Shown: positions 10,652 to 22,039 of the stretch, piece by piece
How positions within the stretch are numbered: position 1 is the stretch's first letter
Layout: every line of letters starts with the position of its first letter
Assembly (NCBI GenBank): GCA_037447655.1
Contig: JBBHKE010001359.1
Location: 16,294 to 80,293, forward strand
Length of the DNA stretch: 64,000 nucleotides
DNA from: Zygnema cylindricum
Taxonomy: Eukaryota > Streptophyta > Zygnematophyceae > Zygnematales > Zygnemataceae
Direction: 5' to 3'
Notes under the pieces: model-generated
Databases searched by the model: none
What the model was told of the DNA's origin: nothing
What the model saw: only the letters and a program-made list of their open reading frames with translations
Program-made: the position numbers and the translations under genes

Positions 10652-12630
10652 CTCTACTTTTTCGCCGTAATTGTACTACTTGTCCTTTTGGTACATGGTT
10701 CGTTGTGTTATGTACCACACATAAGTTTTAGTCCTCTCCTTTTGCACCACACGTGGTTACTTCTACACGGTACGTGGTACTTTCGCGGTACCTACCACAC
10801 ACAGTCTACTTTGTACTTTTGCGCTGTAATTGTACTAGTATTTCTAGTACGCGGCTTGTTGTATTATGTACGACGTGTGTTTACTGCCGTACTTTTGCAC
10901 CGTACGTGGTTCTTTGGGTTACATATTACCCACAAGTTTTAGTGCTAAATGTTTGGGTATACAATTGCATTTGTACAATATTTTAGTTTAAGTATTGCGG
11001 TATGGGCTCGTAATTGTTGGAAAAAACAATGTATATGGGTACGGAATTGTAATTTGTAATCGTGAGTCGTGTGGTATAGTTTGGCTTCATGTGGCCCGGT
11101 ATTGAAAACCAAGTCATACGTTGCTCAATTAGTTTGCTATGTTATGTTTTGCGGGAGTCTGAACACTAGAGTCGCGATATTAATGTAAAACATTTTAAAC
11201 CTAAGTCTTTATTGCTTATTGCTTATTTAACAAGTTGTTGGCATATTCTGCATTAAAACGTTAATTTCTAGTCTTACTGGTCGCAAAGTTGCTTACCGGC
11301 TAATTCCAAATTGCTCGGAAATATTGTTGTACAAAAGTACAGCAACACTAAAAGTACAGTGAAAGTACAAAATAACAAGGAGTACAAAAAGAGTACAAGG
11401 TACCAAAAACTAGTTGCTCGTGACGTTGCTATGGAGGCAATCAGTTATTATCCTCGCCTCTATGGCCGTCCTATAGGGTTCTTCCACTTCCACAGTCTTA
11501 AGTTTTCCACTTTATAAGTGGTATAGACACCCTTCTTTGAGCCACACTCTCGGTTTACCCAGTCTCTGCCAGGAGGAAAAAGGGTAGTTAAGCACATGAT
11601 CCAATGTATTTTTACATTATTATATAAGAAAGATAAAAACAAAAAAAAAGAGTAAGAAGAAAGAAACTGGTAAATTAAAAGCATTTTCACGTAGTGTATC
11701 TTGAATCATGGATTTCTGTAATTGAAGGATTTAATGATAATCATGATGGTAAGAAACGACAATAGTTCAAAAAACCCGGTAACTAATGAGTTTTTAGTCA
11801 CTTAAACTAGCGTAGAAGTTAGTGGTACAACTCCACACTCAAATTTCCCAAAAAAACGTCAGTACACAATTTAGTATGTGTGGAAAAATAAGCAAAAAAG
11901 AAAAGAATAAAAAAATACCACGTTTTGATTCGTCCATGTGGATGATACATGGTCAAAAGCGTATATCGTATACAGTCATTTTTAACCAAACAATCTGAAA
12001 AATGCAGAAAATCGTGTCACGATCGTGTCATACAAAAAATGTCATCACAAGTACAACATCGCATAGAACGAAAAAACTATCGTATAATACACACTAAATA
12101 TGAACTATTGAAAATTATGCACAATAAGTACGACAAAGTGACTCACGACTAACCAACCCGCATAACCGAGTCACTTCCATTTACCACATCTTTACAAGAT
12201 AGAAAATTTGTTTTTTTTTTTTTTTGTAGTACGGCAATATCGTAGTACCATACAGCGGAAAAATGTAATGTGTCATTGCGGTCGCTAAGACAAAATTGTA
12301 CCATTACTGTATTTTAGTGCAATAGATTCTTAACAAAATATCTTCCCTATCATCTGTCCCGTCAAATCTTACCTTATTTCATGTGTGACACCACGTCACG
12401 CCCATATCATGGTTAATGTCATGGTGCTTGGAGACAAAAAACGAATTTACTTTTGTTATCATTATTATTATTGTTATTGTTTATATTTTGATTTATTACT
12501 TTTAATTATTTGTTGTCGACCAAGAAAATTGTTTCCCTCCGATTACGTTCTAAACAATGTTCCAATCCAAAAAAATCCCGTAAATAAGATATGTGTTCCG
12601 TGCATGGATAAGTCCCTAAATTTGCGTCAA

Positions 12631-13136
12631 CTACACCGCGAATCGTAATTAGAGTAAATTACTCTAATTCGGTAGCTCGAAATTTCGACTCTATCACATG
12701 AAATAGAGTAAATGATTCTAATTTTTTCATTATTCTATTTAAGGTAAAGTTTAATTAGCGTTTTTAATTCTAATATAGGTTCGTTTTAAATAGTGTGGAG
12801 TACGGACGACCTCATACCGTGCAAAATTGTACTTTATTAAGTAAAAAAGTACAAATAATGATTTAAACAGGCCGTTATCATGTAACTGCGTTTTAACAAA
12901 CCGCGTAGTGCAAACGTCATAGTGACGATAAACTGTACGTTTTGCCAAATTCTGTACGAATACCTTATTTACAGTAGAGGATATTAGCGTGCCAAATTAG
13001 AGTACTTAAATAAATTAGAGTAAACTTCATAGTTGAAACAGCTCTATCACATAAATTAGCGTTCATTACTCTATTTTTTTTTTTTAGTTTTTGTACTCTA
13101 TTTTTTTCATTACTCTAATTACGATTCGCGGTGTAG
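12631..13136. mobile_element. MITE 2, 506 bp with perfect 27-bp terminal inverted repeats
   Basis: The left end (CTACACCGCGAATCG..., 12631-12657) and right end (13110-13136) are exact reverse complements over 27 bp. There is no transposase frame. An internal TTTAAATAGTGTGGA motif is shared with MITE 3. If the outer TA is the target duplication, the element is mariner/Stowaway-like; the superfamily is uncertain. Confidence 0.8.
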
Positions 13137-14051
13137 TACCGAATTTGAATGTAAAAGTCGCACTAAAAGTGGTTTGTTCTAACTAAATTATCAAGTGTCT
13201 AGATGAATCTAATTGGACCATATTGGGTACTATTCAACTACTACCCTCCACTCCCCAACCCTTCTTCCGTCCCCATATTACCATATTATTAGAATTGGTA
13301 CTATTCCTACCTATATTGCCTTTTTGTAGGTACGGCGAGGCTCTATATGATGGGAGTTTAAAGTACAGATAGTACGGATAGTATGGATTTTAAAGCTTCG
13401 ACAAATGCCACAACTTCATCTCCTTGTGATGGGTTGTTACTGTACGATATGAATTCCATCACCAAACTAATATTATCATATATTAAATTATAACTATATC
13501 GAGTTATAATTTTATAGGTCTCATGTAAAAAGGTAGGTTTTGTCGCACTGAATTGTTTGGTATTGAGCTGAACCCGGCGAGAAACTTGTATTTGTACCTT
13601 ATTGTGGTACGATAAAGTAACTCCCCATTAATATTCCCAATTGCTTGTTTTTTTGGGGAGGAGGGTGTTTGTTTCCTTTTGTCTATGGAAAGATTTTGTA
13701 CAAGTTTTTTTTTTTCGGTTTTGATTATGCAAAGAAAGAGAAACAAATGCCTTTTTATGGAATTTTCCTGAGTGCTTTTTGATTGTCGGAGGTTGAAGAG
13801 AAATTGTGAAATTGTGTTAGAATATTTATATGGGTGGTGTCTGGTCTCCTTGCTCTTTCTCTTTCTCTCTCTCTCTCTTTCTCTCTCTTGCTTTCTCTCT
13901 GGCTCCCTCTGGATTTTTTTCTATGGTTACTAAAACTGAAACTAAAACTAAATTTAAAACTGATGAAACTCAAACCGAAACCGAAACTGAAACCGAAGCT
14001 ATTAATAAACGGAACATCACTGAAATTTGGGTGTTTTTTTTTGGAAAACAG

Positions 14052-14263
14052 GGAGAAAATTTGCCCTTCTGAACCTTCGTTCGGTTTCTTAGGCGATATT
14101 GGAGTTCTTTCTGCTGCGTTTTTTTACGCTCTGACAACCTTTCGGTTGGGGACACATGCGAAAAAATTTCCCGTAGTTCAGTTAGCGACGACAAATATGA
14201 CAGTCGCTTTAATTTTATCGACTGTTTTTATGGCGGTCGATTCGCAACTTATTATGTCGAACG
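14052..14263 (+). CDS. DMT transporter exon 4
   Basis: The acceptor GGAAAACAG ends at 14051. The first base completes a Thr codon, and the exon then reads EKICPSEPSFGFLGDIG. GVLSAAFFYALTTFRLG is the start of the second EamA domain, and PVVQLATTNMTVALILSTVF is the next helix. The donor GTGAGG follows AACG and leaves one base. Confidence 0.75.
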
Positions 14264-14948
14264 GTGAGGTTTAAACGGTCTGTTAAACCGGAGGAGGATT
14301 TGGTTCTTTTTTGGCCTCTTTTGTGTTTTGGTTTTTGGTCTGTTATTTGTTTTGGATTTTTTCGCTGTGTTTTTTTTTGTACGTGTGCATGTAATTTTTT
14401 TTTTCTTTTATGGCGGTTGATTTTGTTAAAGTACATTTCTAGCTGTGAAAATATCGGATCTTTCTTTTGTAGCTGTCATGTCACCTCTGTTTTTATATTA
14501 GTTAGAAGGTACAGTGTTTTAGTTTGTATTTACTTACCTTTTGTCACTTTGTGCTTCTTTTTATTACTTTTTTTGTTGACTGTACTTTTTTGTCCTGCTT
14601 ACTGTAATTCCGCCACTTTTGTTTTTAGTGCAGCTTACACCCTGTATCGTGAAAGTGTTTGGGAAAGTTGGAGAGGGAGCTTAAAGTTTTTAACTTTTAA
14701 ATGATTATAGTTTTCTTATTTTTTGTCTTTTTTTCAGGTTTTTTTTTTTTTTTTGGGTTGGAGAAAGTTTTGGAGTGTTTGGGAAACTTGGTGGGAGAGA
14801 TAGGCGGCCGTTCTTGTAGCGAGTCAACTTTTAAATGTTATTTTCATTTCTTGTTTTTTTCCCATTTTTTTTTATTCTTTCGTATTTCTAAATTTTTAAT
14901 TTTTCGTTTTTCAATTTTTCATTTATCTCATTTTTTTGTGGTTTGCAG
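14264..14948 (+). other. DMT intron 4 with two decayed copies of the exon 5 start
   Basis: Segments near 14650 and 14757 repeat the beginning of exon 5 (GTTTGGGAAAGTTGGAGA and GTGTTTGGGAAACTTGG). Each copy is followed by a similar tail containing AACTTTTAAATG. The true acceptor is GTGGTTTGCAG ending at 14948. Confidence 0.6.
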
Positions 14949-15091
14949 GAGGAGTTTTGGAGAGTGTTTGGGAGAGTTGGAGAGAGAGCAATGTGGTCTT
15001 TGCGGTCGGGTTTTCGGGACTCATTTGTGGAGGAGTTGCGACATTGATGCAAACTACAGGACAAAAAGTGGTAGCTCCACCGGAAGCTCAG
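14949..15091 (+). CDS. DMT transporter exon 5
   Basis: One base from exon 4 plus GA gives Gly, then GVLESVWESWRESNVVFAVG, then GLICGGVATLMQTTGQKVVA and PPEAQ. This matches the late helix and the PPEAQ signature that precedes the last helix of plastid-type EamA proteins. It ends in frame before GTAAAA. Confidence 0.75.
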
Positions 15092-16795
15092 GTAAAACAT
15101 GACGTTTAAAAACGTAAAGAACATTGAAAAATGTTGAAAAACATCAACAATATTGAAAAACGTCAACAATGTTGAAGAAAGTAAAAAACATTGAAAAAAG
15201 TTAACAACATTGAAAAATGTTTAAAAACGTTAACAACATTGAAAATGAACAATTTTGAAAACATTGAATATTAACAACACTGAAAACATTTAACACCATA
15301 GAAAAAACGTTAACGAACGTTATCAACATAGAAAATGTCAATAACACTTCAAAGCATTCAGCATTGAAATTTTTTAACAGCACTGAAAAACGTTAACAAC
15401 ACTAAACGACTTTTACAACCCTGGAAAATGTTAAAACAGTGGAAAACCTTAAGAACATCGAAAACGTTAACAACATTGAAAAACGTTAAAACCACTGAAA
15501 AACGTTAACCACGCTCAAAAGTCGTCCACCACATCGAAAACATCAAAGTTGTAGCTCTAACAGAAGTTCAGGTGGAGAATGACACTGAAAAAACGTTAAC
15601 AACATTAAAGGACATTCACAAATAACAACATTAAAGGACATTCACAACTAACAACATTAAAGGACATTCACAACTAACAACATTAAAGGACATTTACAAC
15701 TAACAACATTAAAGGACATTAACAGCATTGCAAAACGTTAACAACATTGAAGAATGTTAAGAACATGTGAATGATTACATTAGAAAACATTTAGCACTAT
15801 TGAAGATAATGTTGGAATTGTTGGAAAATATTGAAAATATTTGGAGAGAATGGAAATGTTAAAAATGTCGGATAAGTTTAAAAATTTTGAAAATGTTGAA
15901 ATGATTTGAAATGTTTGAAAATATTGGAAAGATTGGAAATATCAAAAATGGTAGAAATGTTCAAAACTGTTTGACATTGCTGAAAATTTGAAAGATAATG
16001 TTAAAAAAAAATAAAAGGTGATTCTTGAAAAGATTGAACATGTTTGAAATTGTTGAAAACCGATAAAGTCAAAATTTTAGTCCTTTTTCCCGCGCTTTTT
16101 TTAATTTACTGTATTTCTGGTTTGGTTTCTCCTTTTTTTCTTTTGCTATGCCGATATCGTATTTGGTTTTAATTTCAATATCAATTTTGGTTCCCGTTTT
16201 GGTTTTGATTTCAATTCCAATTTTCGGTTTTCCTTTTGCTTTCGATTTTCGTCAATTTCAATTTCGAAGTTTATTTCGATTTCCATTTGGATAACAATAG
16301 TTTCAATATTAGTTTCTTCTTCAATTTTGGTTTTAATGTCGATTTGAATTTCGATTTGAATTTGAAAAAAAGGTCCGATTTTAGTTTCGGTTACGCTTAC
16401 AGTTTCCATTTCCGTTTAGTTTCTCTTTCAGTTTTGAGAAAAGTATGGTGGCTCCAACAAGAGCTCGGTGAAAAAAATGTAAAAAAAACGGGAAAAAGCA
16501 AAAAAACTAAACTAATAGAATTTTTTAAAAAACTAAACTGGGAGAAACTTAAAGAAAATACACTAAACTAATAGAAATTAAAAAAAAAAAAACTAACTAA
16601 TCGAAATTTAGGTTTTCAGTTTCTGGTTTCTGCTTTTCGGTTCTCTTTACTTCTATTTTTATTTTCATTTTCATTTTTTTGCTAGTTTCTCTTCGGTAAG
16701 CACTCTCATATCTCAAAAATAAAAACGAAAAAAAAAAAAAAAAGCAAACAACAACGAAAAATAGTCTCACTCTTTCTGCATCCCCTTTTTTTATG

Positions 16796-16828
<33 letters not shown>

Positions 16829-16837
16829 GTTTTTATT

Positions 16838-16892
<55 letters not shown>

Positions 16893-17120
16893 TATTTATT
16901 TTATTATTATTATTATATTATATATTTTTTAATGTGGAACTTTATTCACTTAAGGTTCAGACTCTTTGTCCCAATTTTATTCTGACCGAAAAATGAAAAA
17001 TATGATGAAAAATATTATGGGAAAAACAAAAAATAAAAAAACAAAAAAAATAAAAACGTTAAAATTAATAACCACTTTCTGCCCTTGTCCCATTCTTTTT
17101 TTTTTTTTTTTTTTTCACAG
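15092..17120 (+). other. DMT intron 5 region: AACGTTAAC-type minisatellite and decayed copies of the exon 5 end
   Basis: About 15110-15780 is a degenerate minisatellite (ACATTGAAAAACGTTAAC). It contains a cleaner 26-bp repeat, about five copies of TTAAAGGACATTCACAA, at 15604-15730. Two segments at about 15545-15586 and 16437-16478 resemble the last 30 bases of exon 5 plus its donor. (TTA)n/(TA)n microsatellites lie at 16795-16900. Confidence 0.55.
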
Positions 17121-17166
17121 GTTCTTTATTCTTCAACCGGTTTTGGCTTTTGTTTCAATCCTTTGA
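17121..17166 (+). pseudogene. Candidate last exon of the DMT gene, frame broken
   Basis: After a long T-tract and CACAG, the DNA encodes FFILQPVLAFVSIL then TGA in one frame. LQPVLA is what an EamA protein carries straight after PPEAQV. To follow exon 5 in phase the frame would have to start VLYS and lose two bases, most simply a CT lost from TCTCTT. Read without correction, the tail is VLYSSTGFGFCFNPL and stops soon after. Either the allele is truncated, the assembly has an indel, or the real exon lies elsewhere. Confidence 0.4.
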
Positions 17167-17528
17167 GGAAAAAATCACCCTTTAGGATATTTTGAGGGTT
17201 GTTTTATTCGCGAACTTTTAACCACCAAAATGAAAAAAAGTAAATTAAAAAAAAAAAAAAATCAAACGAAAAGAATGGGGAAAAATATTAGCCATTGAGG
17301 GATCCTTCAAAAAAAAAATTCTCTCTTTTTTATATCTCTGTTAATCGTCAAAATGTAAAGAAAAAAAAAAGCTGCGGTTAACGAAAAACAAGAAGAATTA
17401 AAAAAGAAGTAATTATAAAAGAAAATAAAAAAAACCGATGTTTTCATGGAATTCAATCTCATAGTAATCATGATTATATTTTTCTCACGATTTTATACAT
17501 TTTTTTTGTATAGGAATACGTCTATAAA

Positions 17529-17985
17529 TGGTTTTTTCATTTTTTATTTATTTATTTCCTGTTCTCTCCCGAAAAAAATATTTTTTTTCCCATTTTTTTT
17601 TCCTGGAGAAGGCATAACTCTTATAAAAATCAATATTTTGTTTTGAAAATAAGTGTTGCTCTGATTTTCGGTAAGAGGGGGGCCGCGGAGAGGGAGAGGG
17701 AGAGCAAGAAAGTTGTGCCAACAAACATCTTGAAACGCATATAAAAACAAAAAAAATGGTTTTTTCATTTTTAATTTATTTATTTCCTGTTCTCTCTCTC
17801 GAAAAAAAAAAAATCCCATTTTTTTTTCCTGGAGAAGGCATAACTCTTATAAAAAACAATATTTTGTTTTGAAAACAAGCGTTGCTCTGATTTTCGGTAA
17901 GAGGGGGGCTGCGGAGAGGGGGAGGGAGAGCAAGAAAGTTGTGCCAACAAACATCTTGAAATGCATATAAAAACAAAAAAAACAA
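17529..17985 (+). repeat. Tandem duplication, two ~229-bp units
   Basis: The block beginning GGTTTTTTCATTTTT at 17529 is repeated at 17758. Both units include GAGAAGGCATAACTC, a GAGAGGGAGAG-rich run and TGTGCCAACAAACATC. Only a few differences separate them. No coding function seen. Confidence 0.8.
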
Positions 17986-18314
17986 ACTTTAAAAAAACAT
18001 TGATATTTGCAAGATACCCAACGCAACATTTTAAAACCATTTTTTTTTTTTTTTTTTAATGAAAGATGCAGGAGTGAAAAATCCAAAACTGGTTTTTTTT
18101 TTTTGGGTTCCTTCAATTTTTTTTTTTTGCATTTGTAATATTTTTCCTTATTCCCAACCTTCCCGTGAATTCAAAAAGTCAAAAATATTCAAAAACTGAA
18201 AACCCGAAATGGACAACAAATGTAAAAGAAAAAAACAGAAAAAAAAGACAAAAAAAAATCACAAAACAGAAAAATTAAAAAACTGAAAAAAAAAAAAAAA
18301 AAAAAAAACACTTT
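17986..18314. other. A/T-homopolymer-rich spacer
   Basis: Runs of A or T occur, for example near 18040 and 18285-18308. The spacer lies downstream of the minus-strand gene's stop codon. Confidence 0.4.
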
Positions 18315-18370
18315 CTAGACCAGAAATCTACTTCTGGAAGCTCCATTTTCCTCAATGGTTTTTGACTCCC
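18315..18370 (-). CDS. Coiled-coil gene exon 2 (C-terminus)
   Basis: On the minus strand the acceptor TTTTCCAG precedes 18370. The spare G of exon 1 plus GG gives Gly, and the exon reads ESKTIEENGASRSRFLV and stops (TAG at 18317-18315). The exact phase match with exon 1 supports the model. The full protein would be about 163 residues. Confidence 0.5.
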
Positions 18371-19195
18371 CTGGAAAATTAGAAAAAAGATATACATATA
18401 TGAGATTATTATCATTATCGAACTATTTTATTTATTATTTATTTTATTTTTAACAAAATTTTGAACACAATTTTAAACACAATGTTTGCTTTAGACTCGA
18501 TCTGAAAAAAATTCAAGCGGTTTAAACGATTTTAATTAATTTTTACACTAGTCTAAAAGGAAATTTACTTATATTTAATAAAATTTAAACAGAAACGGTA
18601 AATATAAATGTTACAGTTACGTTTTAATTCCAAAAGATTTAAGCAATAAACGCTTTTATCAACCTTCGGTCCACTGGTTTCTATCCGAGAAGGAATTCTA
18701 TAACAAGTTGTAATTAATATATATTTAAAAAAGAAAAAAAAAAGGTTAAATTTAAGAAAACAAAAAAAAACAAAAAAAAAGCTAAAATCTTGAAAAAAAT
18801 AAATTATAATAATTAGGGTTTATAAGGGTTTTTTAGGGTTTTATATACATAGAAAAAAATCCCCTCACCTTTTTTTGGGTTATATATATAAAGACAAAGG
18901 AAAACTAAAAAAACACAGTTTACAGATGAAAGAATGTCCTTCAAGGGGAAATACAAAAATAGTGTGGATTAAAAAAATATTTTGCAATAAACTATTTATT
19001 CTGAAGTTGTCAGATTAAAGAAAAATATTTGAATAGTATTTTCGGAAATGTAGAGTTGTGAAGCATATAATTATAATATTGTTTTCATAAAAAAAAAAAA
19101 AAAATAACAAAACTAATATTTCAAAAAATAAATAAACTGCAATATTTCACAGATTTTAAAATGATAGTATTTTCCGAGGGAGGGAGGGAGGGAGG

Positions 19196-19263
<68 letters not shown>

Positions 19264-19338
19264 ACCAGTTCGCACTAAATTTCCTGTTTAAAAAAAAATC
19301 AAAGCAAAATAAAATAGAATTTTCCGAGGTTATCGTAC
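18371..19338 (-). other. Intron of the coiled-coil gene, with (GGGA)n/(GA)n microsatellite
   Basis: The donor is GTACGA at 19338. A GGGA run passes into a (GA)n run at about 19179-19260, close to the donor. TTAGGGTTT motifs lie near 18815-18845. Confidence 0.5.
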
Positions 19339-19771
19339 CTTTCAAAATATCGTCTCCTCTTCTGTCGATTTCTCGACTCTCTTTTTCTATCAGAGCCTCA
19401 AAAATATCGTCTATCCTTCGCAGAATTCCCTCCTTCTCCCTCTCCCTCTCCTTCTCATTCTTCCCCTTCTTCCCCAATTTCACCATTTTCTCCTCGTTGT
19501 CCACCCATTTTTTGACCTCTTTTTTCACCTCTTCTCGCAATAATCTTATCCGATCCTCCTCCTCCTCTCTCTCTCTCTCCCTCTCCCTCTCCCCCTGTTG
19601 TAATGCGTGAGATTCTTTTAGTTCCCTCAGTTCCCTGTCCTGTGAAACCATTCTTGAGGCGAGGAGACAGCAGGCGGCAGCCATGGCGGCGTTTCCGAGA
19701 CTATTTTTTTGGCGGGAAAGTCGCCTCCAAAAACCGACATTTTGGTTTATTTTCTGCCCGGTTTCGTCCAT
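19339..19771 (-). CDS. Coiled-coil protein exon 1
   Basis: It starts MDETGQKINQNVGFWRRLSR, then LGNAAMAAACCLLASRMV, a short hydrophobic stretch. A long Glu/Lys/Arg-rich coiled coil follows (RELRELKESH ... RLLREEVKKEVKKWVDNEEKM ... RRIDDIFEALIEKE). I do not recognise a named family, although the FWRRLSRQ / NAAMAAACCLLASRM start looks like a short uncharacterised plant protein. The exon ends AAAG before GTACGA. Upstream DNA is dense in telo-boxes, common in promoters of plant growth genes. Confidence 0.6.
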
Positions 19772-20290
19772 TTCCGTACACCAAAAACCCTAAAAACCGC
19801 CGAAAAAACCCTAAAAAACACCAAAAAAAAAACCCCTAAAAAAACCAAAAAACCCTAAATAACACAAAAAAAACCCTAAAAACACCAAAAAGCCCCCAAA
19901 ATTCCTGGAAAACCCCTAAAAATCCCCTGAAAAACCCCAGAAACCCTAAAAAACACCAGAATTTTGTCTAAGGAACACTATATTGAGTCTATGATTTTTT
20001 ATTTTTTTTTAAACCCTAAAAAACACCTAAATTTTGTCTTAGTAACACTGTAATGAGTCTAAGATTTTCTTTTTTTTTGCTAATTTTTTTGGGGAAGTTT
20101 ACTGCGGCTTGGTAGTTTTTTTTTTTTTTTTTCTTTTTTTTTTGGGAGGAGTTTATGATTAGGGTTAATTTCTAGGGTTTTCGAGTCTTTTTTTTAGGGT
20201 TTTTTTTTTTTTTTGCGAGGGACTTTTTTTTCTTTCTTTTTTTGGAGTGTTTTTCAAGCTTAGGTTTTTTCTAGGGTTACTTTTTCAGTT
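19772..20290 (-). promoter_or_regulatory. Telo-box-rich upstream region
   Basis: Many AAACCCTAAA copies, and TTTAGGGTTT on the other strand, lie just upstream of the minus-strand ATG. They are degenerate and spaced by A- or T-runs. They may be a promoter block or a decayed interstitial telomeric tract. Confidence 0.5.
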
Positions 20291-20698
20291 TCTTTGAAGC
20301 TAAATACACAAAAAAAAGTGCGTTGTCGTTCGAAAAATAGAATACAGTATGCACTGCTCAAAAATACGAACTAATGGGTTTTAGGACTTTCCGGCGAAAT
20401 TTCCTTACAGTAGAGGACAAATTCAACTTGACGTACAAACACCAAAAGTACAGTACACCGTAAAAAGGTACACCGTCTACTTTTCCGCGTCAAAGGTCCT
20501 TTTGCCGCGTTAATTATTTATTTTCCGAGGACACGTGTCGATCGTCGTTTGGATGCGCCAGCTGGCAGTTATGGTCCAGTCATAGCGGATCGTGCACTTT
20601 TCCAGTCATACCGGGAAGACGGTATGGTATGAAAACGGTACTTTTTTTTGTCCGCCGTGAACTGGCACGTGACGATAGCCTACGTCAACTACACCGCG
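20291..20698. other. No gene seen
   Basis: AT-rich spacer with several GTAC motifs (about 20450-20470) and no supported coding frame. Confidence 0.35.
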
Positions 20699-21230
20699 CA
20701 TCGTTATTAGTGTCAAAGTTTAAATAGTGTGGATGTAAATATACCGTCATTGACGCTAATTAAGATTTTTTTTTTCTTTTAAAAAAAGGTGTATTCTAAT
20801 TTCGGCGTTTAATTTGGGAACAGCAAAAATGGAATATTCGTTGTACGATTATATACATTAATATATTTATCCGTACAAAATATTGAAAATCGTACGCCGT
20901 CGTGAAATTTAAATATCCGTACATGTAAGACTAATTTACGTGTCAGAACAATCCCGTTTTTTTAGCGCACGATCCTATGCGTGCGCGGTCTGATTTAACT
21001 CATTTTTTGTAAAATTTTCAATTGAAAAGGTACATTTATGTACGGTCTGACATCGACCGTACACCACACTATTTAGATATTATTGTAATTCGTCCTTTAC
21101 GCTATTTTGTACGGTACCTTAATTAACGTCAAGGAAAAATTAAAATCATGTATCCTATTTGAGGAAAAAAAATCAAAATTTTAAGAACCCAAATTAGTGT
21201 CATTGACACTAATAACGATGCGCAGTGTAG
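20699..21230. mobile_element. MITE 3, 532 bp with 28-bp terminal inverted repeats
   Basis: The left end CTACACCGCGCATCG... (20699-20726) and the right end (21203-21230) are complementary with one mismatch. Ends and internal motifs (AAATAGTGTGG and its complement CCACACTATTT) are shared with MITE 2. No open reading frame of note. Confidence 0.75.
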
Positions 21231-22039
21231 CGTGTCGTGATATGAGCCACTTGTCCGTACGAAAAGTAAACGCTTTGCGGACATGATATGTACGACGCCT
21301 TACGAATCAAACCGTACTGCCACGCAAGCGTTTGTACAGACCTAAAATAACTCCTGAGGAACTTAGAACACGCCGAAAAAAAAAACCCTCGGGCGCCCGA
21401 AAAAAAAAAAAACAGCAAAGGACCAAGCGGACACCTAACACGAATCATCGTTTCCTTTCACTTTCAGCGTCCCAAAAAATTAGTGTGCCAATTTCTTTTA
21501 TTTATATTTTCGTTTATACCCGACAGCTGCTTACAGAGGACCGACTATTTTTTTTTTAATTTCGCTTTTTTTGTTTAGGGTTTGTTAATCTCCTACAGAA
21601 TCGCCTGCCTGGTGAATCGAAATCGAATCGATTCCTGAAGGGGCTCTCCGCCAAGCGAACCTGCTCTCTGGAGGACAATGAAAGGTGCCCTGGGGGGAGT
21701 TTTTCCTCCGTACATCTGTACGGCGTATTGTATAACTGTACGGTTGCGAGTGTCGGATGACGTAGTTTTGTCACAGTGACGGTTTTCCATGCCTCCAGGC
21801 TGTCGGGTGTACGGACTGCGATGGTCATACTCTATGAAAGGTTCATATATCGTGACACTCAGTCACGTGTACTTTCACCACTCTAGTTAACGGTTCGAAT
21901 CAGAATGGAAATTCGAAGTACGGAAGCTGAAAGGTTTTCATCGAATACTTTGATGTAGTTCAGCACGGCCTGACTTTGACATTGAATGACAATGCACACT
22001 ATTCCAATTTTTGAAAGGAAGCAACTCTTTCTCTTTTTA
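21231..22039. other. Spacer with a GC-rich island near 21600-21770
   Basis: A ~170-bp segment of higher GC content is open in several frames on both strands. It follows a telo-box (GTTTAGGGTTTG) and a possible acceptor (CTCCTACAG). It may be an exon or 5' UTR, but I see no recognisable motif. Confidence 0.25.

Larger units (their letters stand above)
10179..14051 (+). other. DMT intron 3 (3.9 kb) with two MITEs and a short tandem duplication
   Basis: The intron holds MITEs at 10420-10651 and 12631-13136. It also has a ~154-bp imperfect direct duplication (about 10652-10805 and 10806-10960), a GTAC-rich stretch at 11320-11410, a T-run near 12208, and a (CT)n run at about 13853-13905. I see no independent gene in it. 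Confidence 0.55.
7545..15091 (+). other. Gene model: EamA/DMT-family transporter, five supported exons
   Basis: Five exons join in frame across GT-AG introns: 7545-8163, 8373-8596, 9856-10178, 14052-14263 and 14949-15091, with phases 1, 0, 2, 1 and 0. The 507-codon product has an N-terminal region rich in S/R/F and hydrophobic residues, suited to a plastid transit peptide. An acidic/lysine linker follows, then hydrophobic helices typical of drug/metabolite transporters (LLGVAILWGLNGVIVKYIY, LGLEYTSATRGG, GVLSAAFFYALTTFRLG, GLICGGVATLMQTTGQK). The family moves small metabolites across membranes; the substrate is unknown. A possible sixth exon is listed separately. Confidence 0.75.

Noticed and set aside
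16146-16571. Frames with repeated Glu-Ile or Phe-Asn
   Set aside because: Low-complexity TTTCAATTT-type repeats on both strands; no splice support.
16793-16996. Ile/Tyr-rich frame
   Set aside because: Translation of (ATT)n and (TA)n microsatellites.
19161-19610. Plus-strand frame with a long Arg-Glu run
   Set aside because: It is the (GA)n microsatellite plus the antisense of the coiled-coil exon.
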